DNA of 64,000 nt from Anaerolineae bacterium (GTDB taxonomy: Bacteria; Chloroflexota; Anaerolineae; Aggregatilineales; J027). Made by a program: the position numbers and the translations under genes. This document shows positions 54,625 through 63,900 of the stretch, in pieces; position 1 is the stretch's first letter; every line of letters starts with the position of its first letter. Under the pieces are notes generated by a model that was not told the DNA's origin, ran no database searches, and was given only the letters and a program-made list of their open reading frames with translations. The DNA lies in the NCBI GenBank assembly GCA_021463865.1, contig JAJTXY010000001.1, positions 62,001-126,000 on the forward strand, in the 5' to 3' direction.

Positions 54625-54846
54625 ATGACTCACAAAAGCTCCTTTCAAAAACTGCTGGATTTCTTAGATCGTTTAGAGAATGAGGGGTTGTGGTATCGCC
54701 TGACCCATAGCCGCCCTGAAACAATTTGTGTTTTTGTGGATGTGCCGGGTGAACGGTGGGAAGTTGAGTTTTTTGCGGACGGGCATATTGAATTTGAGCG
54801 GTTTAGGAGTTCTGGGGATATTGAAGATGAGAGCGTTTTAGAGTAG
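54625..54846 (+). CDS. Small acidic protein, tandem paralog 1
   Basis: 73 residues. Shares most of its length with the next gene: SSFQKLLDFLDRLENEG, WYRLTHSRPETICVFVDVPG, EVEFFADGHIEFERF. I do not know the family name; proteins with this WYRL-PETI-VPGE-EFFxDG pattern occur elsewhere, sometimes near polymorphic toxin genes, which would suit an immunity role, but that is from memory and not firm. Starts 15 bases after the lipocalin-like gene. Confidence 0.55.
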   Translation: MTHKSSFQKLLDFLDRLENEGLWYRLTHSRPETICVFVDVPGERWEVEFFADGHIEFERFRSSGDIEDESVLE

Positions 54847-54884
54847 GTCATGAAGTGGTACATTGAGGCGAATAGTGAATAACT

Positions 54885-55163
54885 ATGCCACGCAAAAATT
54901 CCTTTCAAAAACTCTTAGATTTCTTGGAATACCTTAAGCACAAAAAATACTGGTATCGCTTGGAGCGAATTCGCCCGGAGACTATTTGTGTATGTGTTGT
55001 CATACCGGGTGAGCATTGGGAAATCGAGTTCTTCAGTGATGGGCATATTTTATTTGAACGGTTTATCAGCAACGCCGAAATGGGCCATGAAGCTGAGTTA
55101 AAACAACAATTGGCACTACTGGAAGAGTACGATAAAGATGACACCAACAATACTCAATCGTGA
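54885..55163 (+). CDS. Small acidic protein, tandem paralog 2
   Basis: 92 residues, about 60 percent alike by eye to paralog 1 over 65 residues (NSFQKLLDFLEYLKHKKYWY, EIEFFSDGHILFERF) with an extra acidic tail of about 20 residues. Its 3' end overlaps the DNA glycosylase start by 26 bases. The divergence of the two copies argues for an old duplication. Function not recognised. Confidence 0.55.
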   Translation: MPRKNSFQKLLDFLEYLKHKKYWYRLERIRPETICVCVVIPGEHWEIEFFSDGHILFERFISNAEMGHEAELKQQLALLEEYDKDDTNNTQS

Positions 55164-55740
55164 TTTTTATACCCAGAATGCCTGCGTGGTGGCGCGGGAA
55201 CTGCTTGGCGCAAGACTGGTTAGAAAGATTGACGGGCAACGCATGAGCGGCATCATTGTCGAAACGGAAGCCTATACCGGGGTCAATGATTTGGCCTCAC
55301 ATGGTCGCTTAAAACGTACCCCGCGTAATTTGCCGATGTACGAAAATCCCGGTCATGCCTATGTATATCTGACCTATGGGATGCACTGGCTATTGAATGT
55401 GGCATGTGAACCGGAAGGCCATCCGGCGGCGGTCTTGCTCCGGGCGATAGAGCCAGTTGAGGGATTAGATTTAATGGCAGAGCGAAGGCCCAACCGACCT
55501 GCCAAAGAATGGACAAGTGGCCCAGCCCGTTTGACCCTAGCCATTGGTGTGGATGGTCAGCAAAATCGGGTGAATCTGACCGATGAACAGGCCGGATTGT
55601 GGATCGAACAAGGGACGCCGATTGAAGATACGCAGGTGAGCACCGGGCCACGTATCGGGTTAGGTAAACGAGTACCGGAGCCGTGGTTTAGTATGGCGTG
55701 GCGGTGGTGGATTAGCGATAATCCCTATGTGTCGCGCTAA
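55138..55740 (+). CDS. 3-methyladenine DNA glycosylase, AAG/MPG type
   Basis: Removes alkylated purines from DNA. 200 residues, the usual length. Conserved blocks: ARELLGARLVRKIDG, IIVETEAYTGVNDLASHG with the catalytic glutamate, HAYVYLTYGMHWLLNV with the intercalating Tyr region, and VLLRAIEPVEG. All key residues are present. Start overlaps the preceding gene, implying coupling. Confidence 0.93.
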   Translation: MTPTILNRDFYTQNACVVARELLGARLVRKIDGQRMSGIIVETEAYTGVNDLASHGRLKRTPRNLPMYENPGHAYVYLTYGMHWLLNVACEPEGHPAAVLLRAIEPVEGLDLMAERRPNRPAKEWTSGPARLTLAIGVDGQQNRVNLTDEQAGLWIEQGTPIEDTQVSTGPRIGLGKRVPEPWFSMAWRWWISDNPYVSR

Positions 55741-55763
55741 AGAAAGTCGAGAGGGAAAATTTC

Positions 55764-56375
55764 ATGGAAGGGGAAGTGCGGGTTAGTTGTGGTTCCATGT
55801 GCCGCTTGATGGTAGAGGAATCGTATTTGCTGCTGCTCAATCGCAACCGACGCCGCAAAGGAATTTATGAATTATCCCCGGTGGGCGGGGCGATTCAGGT
55901 GCAAAATGTGCAGGTTCTAGCCCCATTTGAAGTACGTTTAGAAAACCCCGATATCCGTGATTTGCGTTTTTCGATGCGCTCGGAACATCTCGATGCGTTC
56001 GGGGTGTGGTTTCGTAAACGCAAAGAACGTGAACTTGACCCATTCCGCGAAATCCGCGAAGAATTGGTAGATGAATCGGGTGTGTTGGCGGCGCTGTGTC
56101 CAGAAGACTTACGCATGGATTTTGTGAAGATTGTGCAGGATAGCAAACAAACCATGCGACAAGGCAAGACGGGCATCTTCACCCACTACTTTTTTGAAAT
56201 ATTTGAGGTGAGACCGCGCTCAACCGATGTATTGCTGCGGCTCAAAAATCCCCCATTGAATTCCGGCGTCGTGTTGTTGGATGAAGCCACCGCCCGCAAA
56301 GGCGAACCTTTGAAACTTCGTTTTGATGGCGAAGAGCGCACGGTGGGCTTAAACACCAGTTATCTATTTCTTTGA
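55764..56375 (+). CDS. SMODS-associated-NUDIX-like protein
   Basis: 203 residues. YLLLLNRNRRR, LSPVGGAIQV, DLRFSM and the block ELDPFREIREELVDESG follow the SMODS-associated NUDIX group, which is linked with nucleotide-signal conflict systems such as CBASS. The Nudix box is degenerate: the first glycine is missing and spacing differs, so hydrolysis is uncertain. No cyclase, SAVED or effector gene is adjacent. Stop overlaps the end of the convergent gene at 56364. Confidence 0.55.
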   Translation: MEGEVRVSCGSMCRLMVEESYLLLLNRNRRRKGIYELSPVGGAIQVQNVQVLAPFEVRLENPDIRDLRFSMRSEHLDAFGVWFRKRKERELDPFREIREELVDESGVLAALCPEDLRMDFVKIVQDSKQTMRQGKTGIFTHYFFEIFEVRPRSTDVLLRLKNPPLNSGVVLLDEATARKGEPLKLRFDGEERTVGLNTSYLFL

Positions 56376-57002
56376 GGCTCGACCAACCGCTAGCACACTC
56401 CCCAAAAGCAGCGGCGCGAATAGCAAACCGAGGCACAATTCGAGTGGCCCAAAAGATACCATAGGGTTGTTATTGACCTCTCCACCCGATGCAAACTCTT
56501 CCGGTTCAGGTGTCAAGGACGGTGCTATGTCGGGGAGAACTGGAGGCTGTCCCACCGCGTCCATCACCCTTTGAACGCTTTCGGGCGTGGATGGGGTAAC
56601 GGCATCAAATTGGCTGGCATAGAAGGCTGTGAGTTGGCCGCTGGATGGATCGCCCGACGCGAACAAAATAATGTTGTTACCCTCATAGACCATCGAAAGA
56701 CACATCGAACTATCCCCAAAGTTGCTGACAGTGAGGGTGTTGGGGCCACCCCCGCCTTTAAAATAACTGATAACCTCAATCATCGCGGTGATGGGAAAAG
56801 TGGTTTGGTCTACGGCGATAACATTGCCTTCCAGCACAATTGGGGCCATTTCTACATGCTCGGACAGATTGTATTTAGGCAGTCCACCGGGCGGTGGGGT
56901 ACAGGCATAGGCGGTTGACGTGGAGCTAATCCATTGAGTGAATGCCAATAGACCAATCAACAAAAAGACGACGCACATCAATCGAAATAAAAAATTTTTC
57001 AT
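56364..57002 (-). CDS. Secreted protein, tandem paralog A
   Basis: 212 residues: signal peptide (to about residue 33, ending YA before CTPPP), a cysteine-containing outer domain and a C-terminal membrane helix followed by Lys, a sortase-free anchor. Shared features with paralog B: CTPP start, APIVLEGNVIAV, SYFKGGGGPNTLTV, DSSMCLSMVYEG and NIILFAS. The fold may be netrin/TIMP-like, given an N-terminal mature Cys and similar strands, but this is weak. Between the NUDIX gene and paralog B. Confidence 0.6.
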   Translation of the reverse strand: MKNFLFRLMCVVFLLIGLLAFTQWISSTSTAYACTPPPGGLPKYNLSEHVEMAPIVLEGNVIAVDQTTFPITAMIEVISYFKGGGGPNTLTVSNFGDSSMCLSMVYEGNNIILFASGDPSSGQLTAFYASQFDAVTPSTPESVQRVMDAVGQPPVLPDIAPSLTPEPEEFASGGEVNNNPMVSFGPLELCLGLLFAPLLLGSVLAVGRASKK

Positions 57003-57012
57003 CGGTTAGCCC

Positions 57013-57630
57013 TCATGAATTGATGCGACGTTTGACCACGATGATTCCCATTGCCAGTGGCAGAAAACTCATTAAGCAAAGCTCTAGGATGCTGGAAACG
57101 TCATCTTCCTGCTCCGCTCCCTCGAAGGGCGGAATAGCCGAGGCAGCAGTTGGCGTAAAGGTGGCATTGGGGACAATCGGTTGCTGACCAGCGGCTTCGA
57201 TTATTTGTTGGATCGTGTCTTCAGTGGCAAGAGCAGTCGCTATCCCATTGAAATAGTAAGCTCCATATTCGCCTGTATTCCATTGGCTAGCGAAGATGAT
57301 GATAGGCCCACCGAGCATCAGTGGTGCTTGGCACATGCTGCCTATCCCATAGTGCATGACGGGGATAATTGCGGGGCCATCCCCTTTGAAATAACGATGC
57401 ACCTCCACCTGCGCGGTAAGATCGCTATTGAGCGCGATGACTGTGCCTTCCAGCACAATGGGCGCTTGAGCCACTTTATCTTGAATGGTGTACTGGATAG
57501 GCGGTGGGCCGGGGTTAGTGGCAGACGTAGGGGTACAAGCATGAGCCGTATGGGAAGGATGGCCCAACTCAAATAAACCTATCAGCAAAAAAGCGATAGC
57601 ACTGCCTTTGGAAAACCAATTTTGCATCAT
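57013..57630 (-). CDS. Secreted protein, tandem paralog B
   Basis: 205 residues with the same plan as paralog A: signal peptide ending near AHA-CTPTS, APIVLEGTVIALNSDLTAQV, HRYFKGDGPAIIPVMHYG, IGSMCQAPLMLGG and a C-terminal helix with basic tail. Start at ATG 57630 after GAGGG; the adjacent ATG 57627 is possible. Transcribed first, ten bases before paralog A, so both come from one message. Function unknown. Confidence 0.6.
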   Translation of the reverse strand: MMQNWFSKGSAIAFLLIGLFELGHPSHTAHACTPTSATNPGPPPIQYTIQDKVAQAPIVLEGTVIALNSDLTAQVEVHRYFKGDGPAIIPVMHYGIGSMCQAPLMLGGPIIIFASQWNTGEYGAYYFNGIATALATEDTIQQIIEAAGQQPIVPNATFTPTAASAIPPFEGAEQEDDVSSILELCLMSFLPLAMGIIVVKRRINS

Positions 57631-57713
57631 GTTTCCCTCAAGAAAACTATTTATTTTTGACTCCCACCCACTTGGTAAGACGATGGGTCGTATAAAAAAG
57701 TTCCTATTTTTGA

Positions 57714-57746
57714 GAAACAAAAAGGGTGTGCCACTGTGACACACCC
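57714..57746 (-). terminator. Terminator of the L,D-transpeptidase gene
   Basis: GGGTGTG (57724-57730) and CACACCC (57740-57746); on the minus strand a T-rich tract follows. It lies directly after the stop at 57768. Confidence 0.85.
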
Positions 57747-57767
57747 CGAAAAATTCGTGATTTAGGT

Positions 57768-58838
57768 CTATTCGCCGCGATACTCACCACTTGACCACAC
57801 ATGGACAAAGGGCAGGGTATAGCCGCCGTCTTCGCTCCATTTATACACCCAGTGCGAATCGGTGATGCTCATATTGACGCAGCCATGACTATGCCGATAG
57901 CCAAACCCATCGTGCCAATAGGTACCATGAATACTGATGGAATTATCAAAATACAGTGTCCACGGCACGTTTTCCAGACTATAGAAGTCAGTTTGGCCTT
58001 CCGCGCCGCTCATCGGGCCATTACGCAGACGTGTCCATGATTGGAAAGTCCCTTCATTAGTGCTCCATTCCGGCAGGCCACTAGAAATGAGCGTCGCAAA
58101 AACGGGCGTGTCATTTTCATAGGCGACCAAGACCTGCTCAAAGAGGTCAACGGCGAACCAACGACCCTTGACGCCTTCAGGACGATCAATAAACAGCACC
58201 TTGCCAACATAAATCTGTTTGACCCACGCATCCGGGCCAATCAGGTACCAGTTGTAGCCATTGACCACCACCGTCGCAAAAATGTTGACGCGAGTATATT
58301 TCTCAAGGCGTTGGGCATCGGGATTTTCAGCATAACCGGGAGCGGCGGCAGGTTTCACCGGATAGACAATCCACGCCATTGTATATTTGGAATCGGGGTT
58401 GACGAATACACCGGCAAAACTGCTGGGGCGGGTGACGGCGGTATCACTTTCGCGCACCCATTCGCCCTCGTTGATCTTAATCCAGCCGTCCTGTTGACCC
58501 TCAACCGAGACATAATTAAACCCTGCGGCGATGGTGCGAATCACCGTACCATTGGGCGCGTTAAATACTTCTGTGCCATTGGTATTGCTGAGGCGGCGGA
58601 AGGCAAAGCGGCTGATTTCCGGTTCATTGGGGGGCAGTGGGCGCACATCGGGTTCTTTGTGCAGCAGCATTTCATCCAACAGGGTTTGATATTGCAGCAC
58701 GGGCAACCCCGCACGGCATCCGCCTGTGTTGGGATTATCCAGACAGCCATCGGCACGGGCAGGTGCAGCAGGCAAGGCGGCAATCGTGAAACTTACGATA
58801 AAAATTGAGGTCAGTGATAGCAGCAGTAACCGTTTCAT
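57768..58838 (-). CDS. L,D-transpeptidase (YkuD domain), secreted
   Basis: 356 residues. Signal peptide (MKRLLLLSLTSIFIVSFTIA), an SH3-like middle part (about 95-215), then the YkuD catalytic domain. The active site HGTYWHDGFG with SHGCVNMS holds the catalytic cysteine (C320) and histidines. The enzyme cross-links peptidoglycan through 3-3 bonds or attaches proteins to it. The start is ATG 58838, seven bases after GGAG; a later frame start at 58862 is less well supported. A dedicated terminator follows. Confidence 0.93.
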   Translation of the reverse strand: MKRLLLLSLTSIFIVSFTIAALPAAPARADGCLDNPNTGGCRAGLPVLQYQTLLDEMLLHKEPDVRPLPPNEPEISRFAFRRLSNTNGTEVFNAPNGTVIRTIAAGFNYVSVEGQQDGWIKINEGEWVRESDTAVTRPSSFAGVFVNPDSKYTMAWIVYPVKPAAAPGYAENPDAQRLEKYTRVNIFATVVVNGYNWYLIGPDAWVKQIYVGKVLFIDRPEGVKGRWFAVDLFEQVLVAYENDTPVFATLISSGLPEWSTNEGTFQSWTRLRNGPMSGAEGQTDFYSLENVPWTLYFDNSISIHGTYWHDGFGYRHSHGCVNMSITDSHWVYKWSEDGGYTLPFVHVWSSGEYRGE

Positions 58839-58940
58839 CCGGGTTCTCCGATAAAATTTCAATTCTTTGAAGTATAGATACTATAGCATGGGCGGGGCTT
58901 ACTTTTCCAACGGAAGCGCGGCGTTTGGACAACGATGGGG

Positions 58941-58978
58941 CAACAAAAAGGAGCGTATCTTCTAAAAGGTACGCTCCT
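58941..58978 (-). terminator. Terminator of the Hcy-methyltransferase/MTHFR gene
   Basis: AGGAGCGTA (58949-58957) and TACGCTCCT (58970-58978), a 9-base perfect stem followed on the minus strand by TTTTTGTTG. Confidence 0.9.
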
Positions 58979-58990
58979 GTGGAAATCGGC

Positions 58991-60862
58991 TTATGAGGGC
59001 GTGGGCAGGGCTAGGGCATCCACGATTTCGGCGGCGAGGTGATAGCGACCAAACGGCGGCATCAAATATGCGCCTTGCACCATTCCCTTCAATTCTAAAA
59101 TCAGTTCTTGGGCGATACGTACCCCTTCGGTTGCGGCATTCTCACCTGCCCGTTCAATCCGATCTTTGATGTTATCGGGGATGACGATGCCGGGGACTTC
59201 GTTGTCCAAGAAATTGCCATGCCGGGAACTAAAGAGGGGCAGGATTCCGGCGAGAATGGGGATTTCCAATTTACCTATCAATTCCTCGTAACGGCGCAGG
59301 AATTTTTCAGCGGCGGACGGCTCAAAAACAGGCTGTGTCAGCGCGAAATCTGCCCCCGCATCAATCTTCTTTTTCAGCAGATTAATCTCTTTATCCAAAT
59401 TCGGCGGATTGAAATTTAGCGCTGTTCCTATAAAAAAGCTGGTGGGCTGGCTGATAGAGTTCCCAGCCTGATCCATCCCCTGATTAAACTGATGTTTGAT
59501 GATCCTCAGCAGGCCGGTAGGTACAACATCATGATGATCGAAGGCGTCCGGGTAATCGCCAATGTGGGTGGGGTCGCCCATGACCACAAAAATATTGCGT
59601 ACCCCCAGTGCATGAGAGGCCAACAAATCGCCTTGCACCCGCAGCAAATTGCGTCCCCGCGTGGGGAAATGCAGCACCGTTTCCATACCAATCTGATCTT
59701 GGATGAAATGCGCGACAGCCCAAGGGCTCATCCGCAGACGGGCCATTGGACTATCTGAGACGTTGATGGTGTCCACCCCGGCGCTGTGCAGCATTTCGGC
59801 GGCGGCCAGCACCTTTTGGGCCACAAAGCTACGTGGTGGGGCCATCTCGACGGTGATAACAAATTTGCCTGCCTGCAATTTGCGCTGCAATTCAGTCGGC
59901 TGCTCCAGCACATCCACATCGCCATTGGCTTCGGCTTCGGGTAGGTTAATGAAGATGGCCGGAGTGGAAGATTTGTCATCAAGGGCCTTCCGCATGGCCT
60001 GAATATGCTGCGGGGTTGTACCACAACAACCACCGATGATAGTTGCGCCTGCTTCCACAAAGGACTTGGCATAGTCGCCAAAATAATCCGGTGTGGCGGG
60101 ATATAACACACGGCCATTGACCATTTCGGGCCAGCCTGCGTTGGGCATTACTGAGAAGCGTGCTTCGGGAACGGTGCGCTGCATTAGGCTCAAAATACGG
60201 CGCAATTGCGATGGGCCGCTGCTGCAATTGACACCAATCACATCCACTCCCGCTTGATGCAGAGTTTTAGTGACGGCGGCGGGGGTATCGCCCATCAAGG
60301 TACGGTCATCGCGGGTAAAGGTCATACTGGCGATAATCGGGATTTCGGCACGAACATCGCGTGCAACCTTGATGGCGATTTCAATTTCACTGAGGTCACT
60401 GAAAGTTTCAAGCAAAATCAAATCCACCCCGCTGTGGATAAGGGCGCTGATTTGTTTGCGGAAGGCGTCATAGGCCTGTTCTTCGCGTAGGCGTCCATAC
60501 GGGGCAAGATGCACCCCCAACGGCCCAACTGACCCCGCTATATAGACATTATCCCCGAAAGTGGATTCAACCACGCGATGGGCCAATTCATAACCGGCCT
60601 GATTGATTTCGATGGTGTCATCTTGCAGGTTATATTCTTTCAATTTCAGCGGGTTGGCACTGAAGGTGTTGGTTTCGATGATTTCTGCACCCGCCTCAAT
60701 GTATTGGCGGTGGACATTGGCGACGAGACCGGGGTCGCTGACATTTAGACTGTCGAAACACGCATGGAGACGCACACCTGTTTGATGCAGCATCGTCCCC
60801 ATGGCCCCATCAGCTAGGATTGGGCCTTGAGCCAGACGTTCGCGGAATGGAATTTTTGCCAT
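58991..60862 (-). CDS. Homocysteine S-methyltransferase / methylenetetrahydrofolate reductase fusion
   Basis: 623 residues, two enzymes in one chain (YitJ-like). The N-terminal half (about 1-310) is a Hcy-binding TIM barrel with zinc ligands GVNCSSGPS and GGCCGTTPQH. The C-terminal half (about 330-615) is a FAD-dependent MTHFR barrel with FVITVEMAPPRSF, NVSDSPMARLRMSP and FALTQPVFEP. Together they make methyl-THF and move the methyl group toward methionine. The metH gene lies 73 bases upstream on the same strand, so the two steps are linked. AGG-type ribosome site (GAGG) nine bases before ATG. Confidence 0.92.
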   Translation of the reverse strand: MAKIPFRERLAQGPILADGAMGTMLHQTGVRLHACFDSLNVSDPGLVANVHRQYIEAGAEIIETNTFSANPLKLKEYNLQDDTIEINQAGYELAHRVVESTFGDNVYIAGSVGPLGVHLAPYGRLREEQAYDAFRKQISALIHSGVDLILLETFSDLSEIEIAIKVARDVRAEIPIIASMTFTRDDRTLMGDTPAAVTKTLHQAGVDVIGVNCSSGPSQLRRILSLMQRTVPEARFSVMPNAGWPEMVNGRVLYPATPDYFGDYAKSFVEAGATIIGGCCGTTPQHIQAMRKALDDKSSTPAIFINLPEAEANGDVDVLEQPTELQRKLQAGKFVITVEMAPPRSFVAQKVLAAAEMLHSAGVDTINVSDSPMARLRMSPWAVAHFIQDQIGMETVLHFPTRGRNLLRVQGDLLASHALGVRNIFVVMGDPTHIGDYPDAFDHHDVVPTGLLRIIKHQFNQGMDQAGNSISQPTSFFIGTALNFNPPNLDKEINLLKKKIDAGADFALTQPVFEPSAAEKFLRRYEELIGKLEIPILAGILPLFSSRHGNFLDNEVPGIVIPDNIKDRIERAGENAATEGVRIAQELILELKGMVQGAYLMPPFGRYHLAAEIVDALALPTPS

Positions 60863-60881
60863 GTGAATTTACCTCATTCAA

Positions 60882-60923
60882 CCTCGCCCCAACCCCTCCC
60901 CAAAAACCGGAGAGGGGCCGAGG
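60882..60923. repeat. Dispersed hairpin, copy 3
   Basis: CCTCG and CGAGG outer arms and CCCCTCC/GGAGAGGGG inner arms, between metH and the downstream fusion gene. Shares the CCCTCTCC/GGAGAGGG core with copies 1 and 2. In the message it may separate or stabilise the two cistrons. Confidence 0.5.
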
Positions 60924-60935
60924 CAATGGATGGTA

Positions 60936-63900
60936 TTATGCGTTGACCAATTGTTCGACACGGCTAACCCCGACACTGTAATACTTGGCTTCGGGGTGAT
61001 GGACAACAATCGCGGCAGTGGATTGTTCCGGCACCAATTGATAGGCAGAAGTCAATTCCATGCCGAGTTTATTGATTGTCTCCGGCAGCAATTGGAACAC
61101 GATTTTGTGATCGTCCAAGTCGGGACAGGCCGGATACCCCCAACTGTAGCGTTTGCCACGTTTGATGTTGATGCCGAGTTCGTGGTTGATGTGTTGATTA
61201 ACAAAGGTCGCGGTAGCCTCAGCCGTCTGCACGGCCAAGCCGTGAAAATAATAGGCTTCGGTGTACTGGTCGGAGCCTTGCAGCTTATCGAAATATTCGG
61301 TTGCTGCCGAGCCAGCCGTAACCACTTGAAGAGGACAGACATCCATTTTGCCGCTTTCGACGGACGCGAAATAATCACTGAGGCACAGGAAATCGCCATT
61401 CGGTTGACGCGGGAAGTTAAAACGGGCAATTTCGATGGCGTCTCCCTCGGCTTCCCATGCCTTTGGATCATAGATAATCAGGCTTTCACCATCGGATTGG
61501 GCTGGGAAATAGCCATAGACGGCCTGTGGTTTAAGTGTGCCTTTGCGGATGGCTTCTTGCTGCATCCATGCGAGGCGTTCCTCAAAATCGGCCTGTAATT
61601 TTTCCCATTCCTTACCCTGCGTATTCTTCGCTCCCCAACTCAGCCGATAGAGTTCAGGTTTGTGCAGGTGTGGGAAAACGTTTTCTAGGGGGATGCTGTG
61701 AATGGTGCGTGTTCCCCAAAACGGCGGGGTCGGAATATCCGGTGCAGGCTGGACGGTTGATTTACCACTGGCGGCGCTGGCGACTTCGGGGCGGGCGTGG
61801 CCTAGTTCCTCGTAGCCTTCGCTGATGATTTGCTCTAGGAAGTCTTCGCGCTGACCAGGGTCGGTGAGCCTGTCCATGACGTCCAAGCCTTCGAAGGCGT
61901 CTTTGCAATAGAACACCCCCGGCAGATAGGGTTCGCCGCCGTCCTCCAAAAATAGGATACGGCGACCAAAACGGCGATTGATAGCCGCGCCACCGACCAG
62001 CACTGGGAAATGCAAATTGCGTTTGGCAAGTTCGTTGACAATCAGCGGCATCTGCTTGGAGGTACTCACCAGCAGGGCACTGAGACCAATGGCGTCGGCG
62101 TTGTAGTCAATCGCGGCCTGAATAATCGTGTTGGCGGGGACTTGCTTACCAATGTCATGCACGGTGTAGCCATTGTTGCTGAGGATGGTACGCACCAGAT
62201 TTTTGCCGATGTCATGTACGTCCCCATAGACCGTTGCCAGAACGACGGTACCTTTGGTTGATCCCTCTTTGCGTTCGAGGAAGTTTTCCAGATAGGCGAC
62301 GGCTTTTTTCATCACCTCGGCGCTTTGCAGCACGAACGGCAAAATCAATTCACCGGAGCCGAATTTATCACCGACCTCTTTCATGGCAGGCAGGAGGACG
62401 TTATTGAGAACTCCCACCGCGCTTTGACGAGTCAAGGATTTATCAATCAATTCTTCGACACGGTCTTTCTTGCGGTGGACAATGTGCCAATGCAGGGCTT
62501 GTTCGGCGGTCATGCCTTCGGTGGGGTCGGCAACCGCGCCGGATTCGAGGGCAATCTGGTTTTCCTCGAAATATTGAATAAATTTCGGTAGGGCGTCAAT
62601 GTGGCGATTAAAAATCAAATCGTTAGCGAGTTGACGCTGCTCGTCGGGAATTTCGGCATAGGGTTTGATGTGTTTGGGGTTGACAATCGCCATGTCCAAA
62701 CCTGCTTGCAGGCATTGATAGAGGAACACGCTATCTAGGACAGCACGGGCGGCGGGTGAAATGCCGAAACTGACATTGCTAACGCCGAGTGAGGTCAGCA
62801 CACCGGGCAGATTGGCCTTGACCTGCCGGATGCCTTCGATGGTTTCTTTGGCATCATTGCGAAGTTCCTCTTGCCCAGTAGTGACAGGGAAGGTCAACAC
62901 ATCGAAAATCAAATCACCGGGTTTCATGCCATAGTCATCCACGCAAATGTCGCGGATACGGGTGGCGATTTCTAATTTGCGTTCGGCGGTGTGGGCCATG
63001 CCCGTTTCATCAATCGTCAGGGCGATTACGGCGGCCCCATGTTTCAAGGCAATCGGGACGGTGCGCTCGATTTTAGCGAGGCCGTCTTCCAAATTGATGC
63101 TGTTGATGATGCCACGTCCGGGATAAACCGCAAGGGCCGCCTCTGCCACATCCGCTTCAGTAGTGTCAATCACGAGGGGGGCAGATACCGACATCGCCAA
63201 TTTTTTGACGAGAGTACGCATCTGGTCGGCTTCGTCAGGTCGTTCCGTCAGGGCCACGCCGACGTCCAAAATGTGTGCGCCGCCTTCGACCTGATCCAAC
63301 GCGATATTCAAAATGCCATCATAGTCGTTATTGAGCAGCATTTTCTTGACGGCGCGGCTGCCTTGACTATTGACCCGTTCGCCAATCAGGGTTGGGCCGG
63401 GGTCTTGAATCAAACTGATATTCCGCATGGCCGAGGCAACCTGTGGCTCGGTGGTCACTTCGCGGTGCGGAGCATGGCGATGGGGCTGACCTTTGGTAAC
63501 GGCCTCACGCAAATGGGTAATGTGTTCGGGCGTTGTCCCGCAGCAACCGCCGACCACGCTGACGCCCCAATCCACAAATTCCGCCATCATCTCAGAGAAT
63601 GGTTCAGGCAGCATTGGATAGACCGCTTCACCATCTACGTTGATTGGCAAGCCCGCATTGGGCAACACACTAATCGGCTTGGTGCTGTTTTCGACCAGAT
63701 ATTTGATGGGGGCACGCATGTGTTCCGGCCCAGTCGAGCAGTTGAGGCCGATCACATCTACCGGCAAGCCTTCCAAAATTACCAGTGCCGCGCCGATTTC
63801 TGTACCGAGCAGCATACGTCCACTGACATCCAAAGTCACTTGAACTTGGAGGGGGATGCGCTGCCCCGATTGCTCAAAATAGCGGTTGATGCCATAGACC

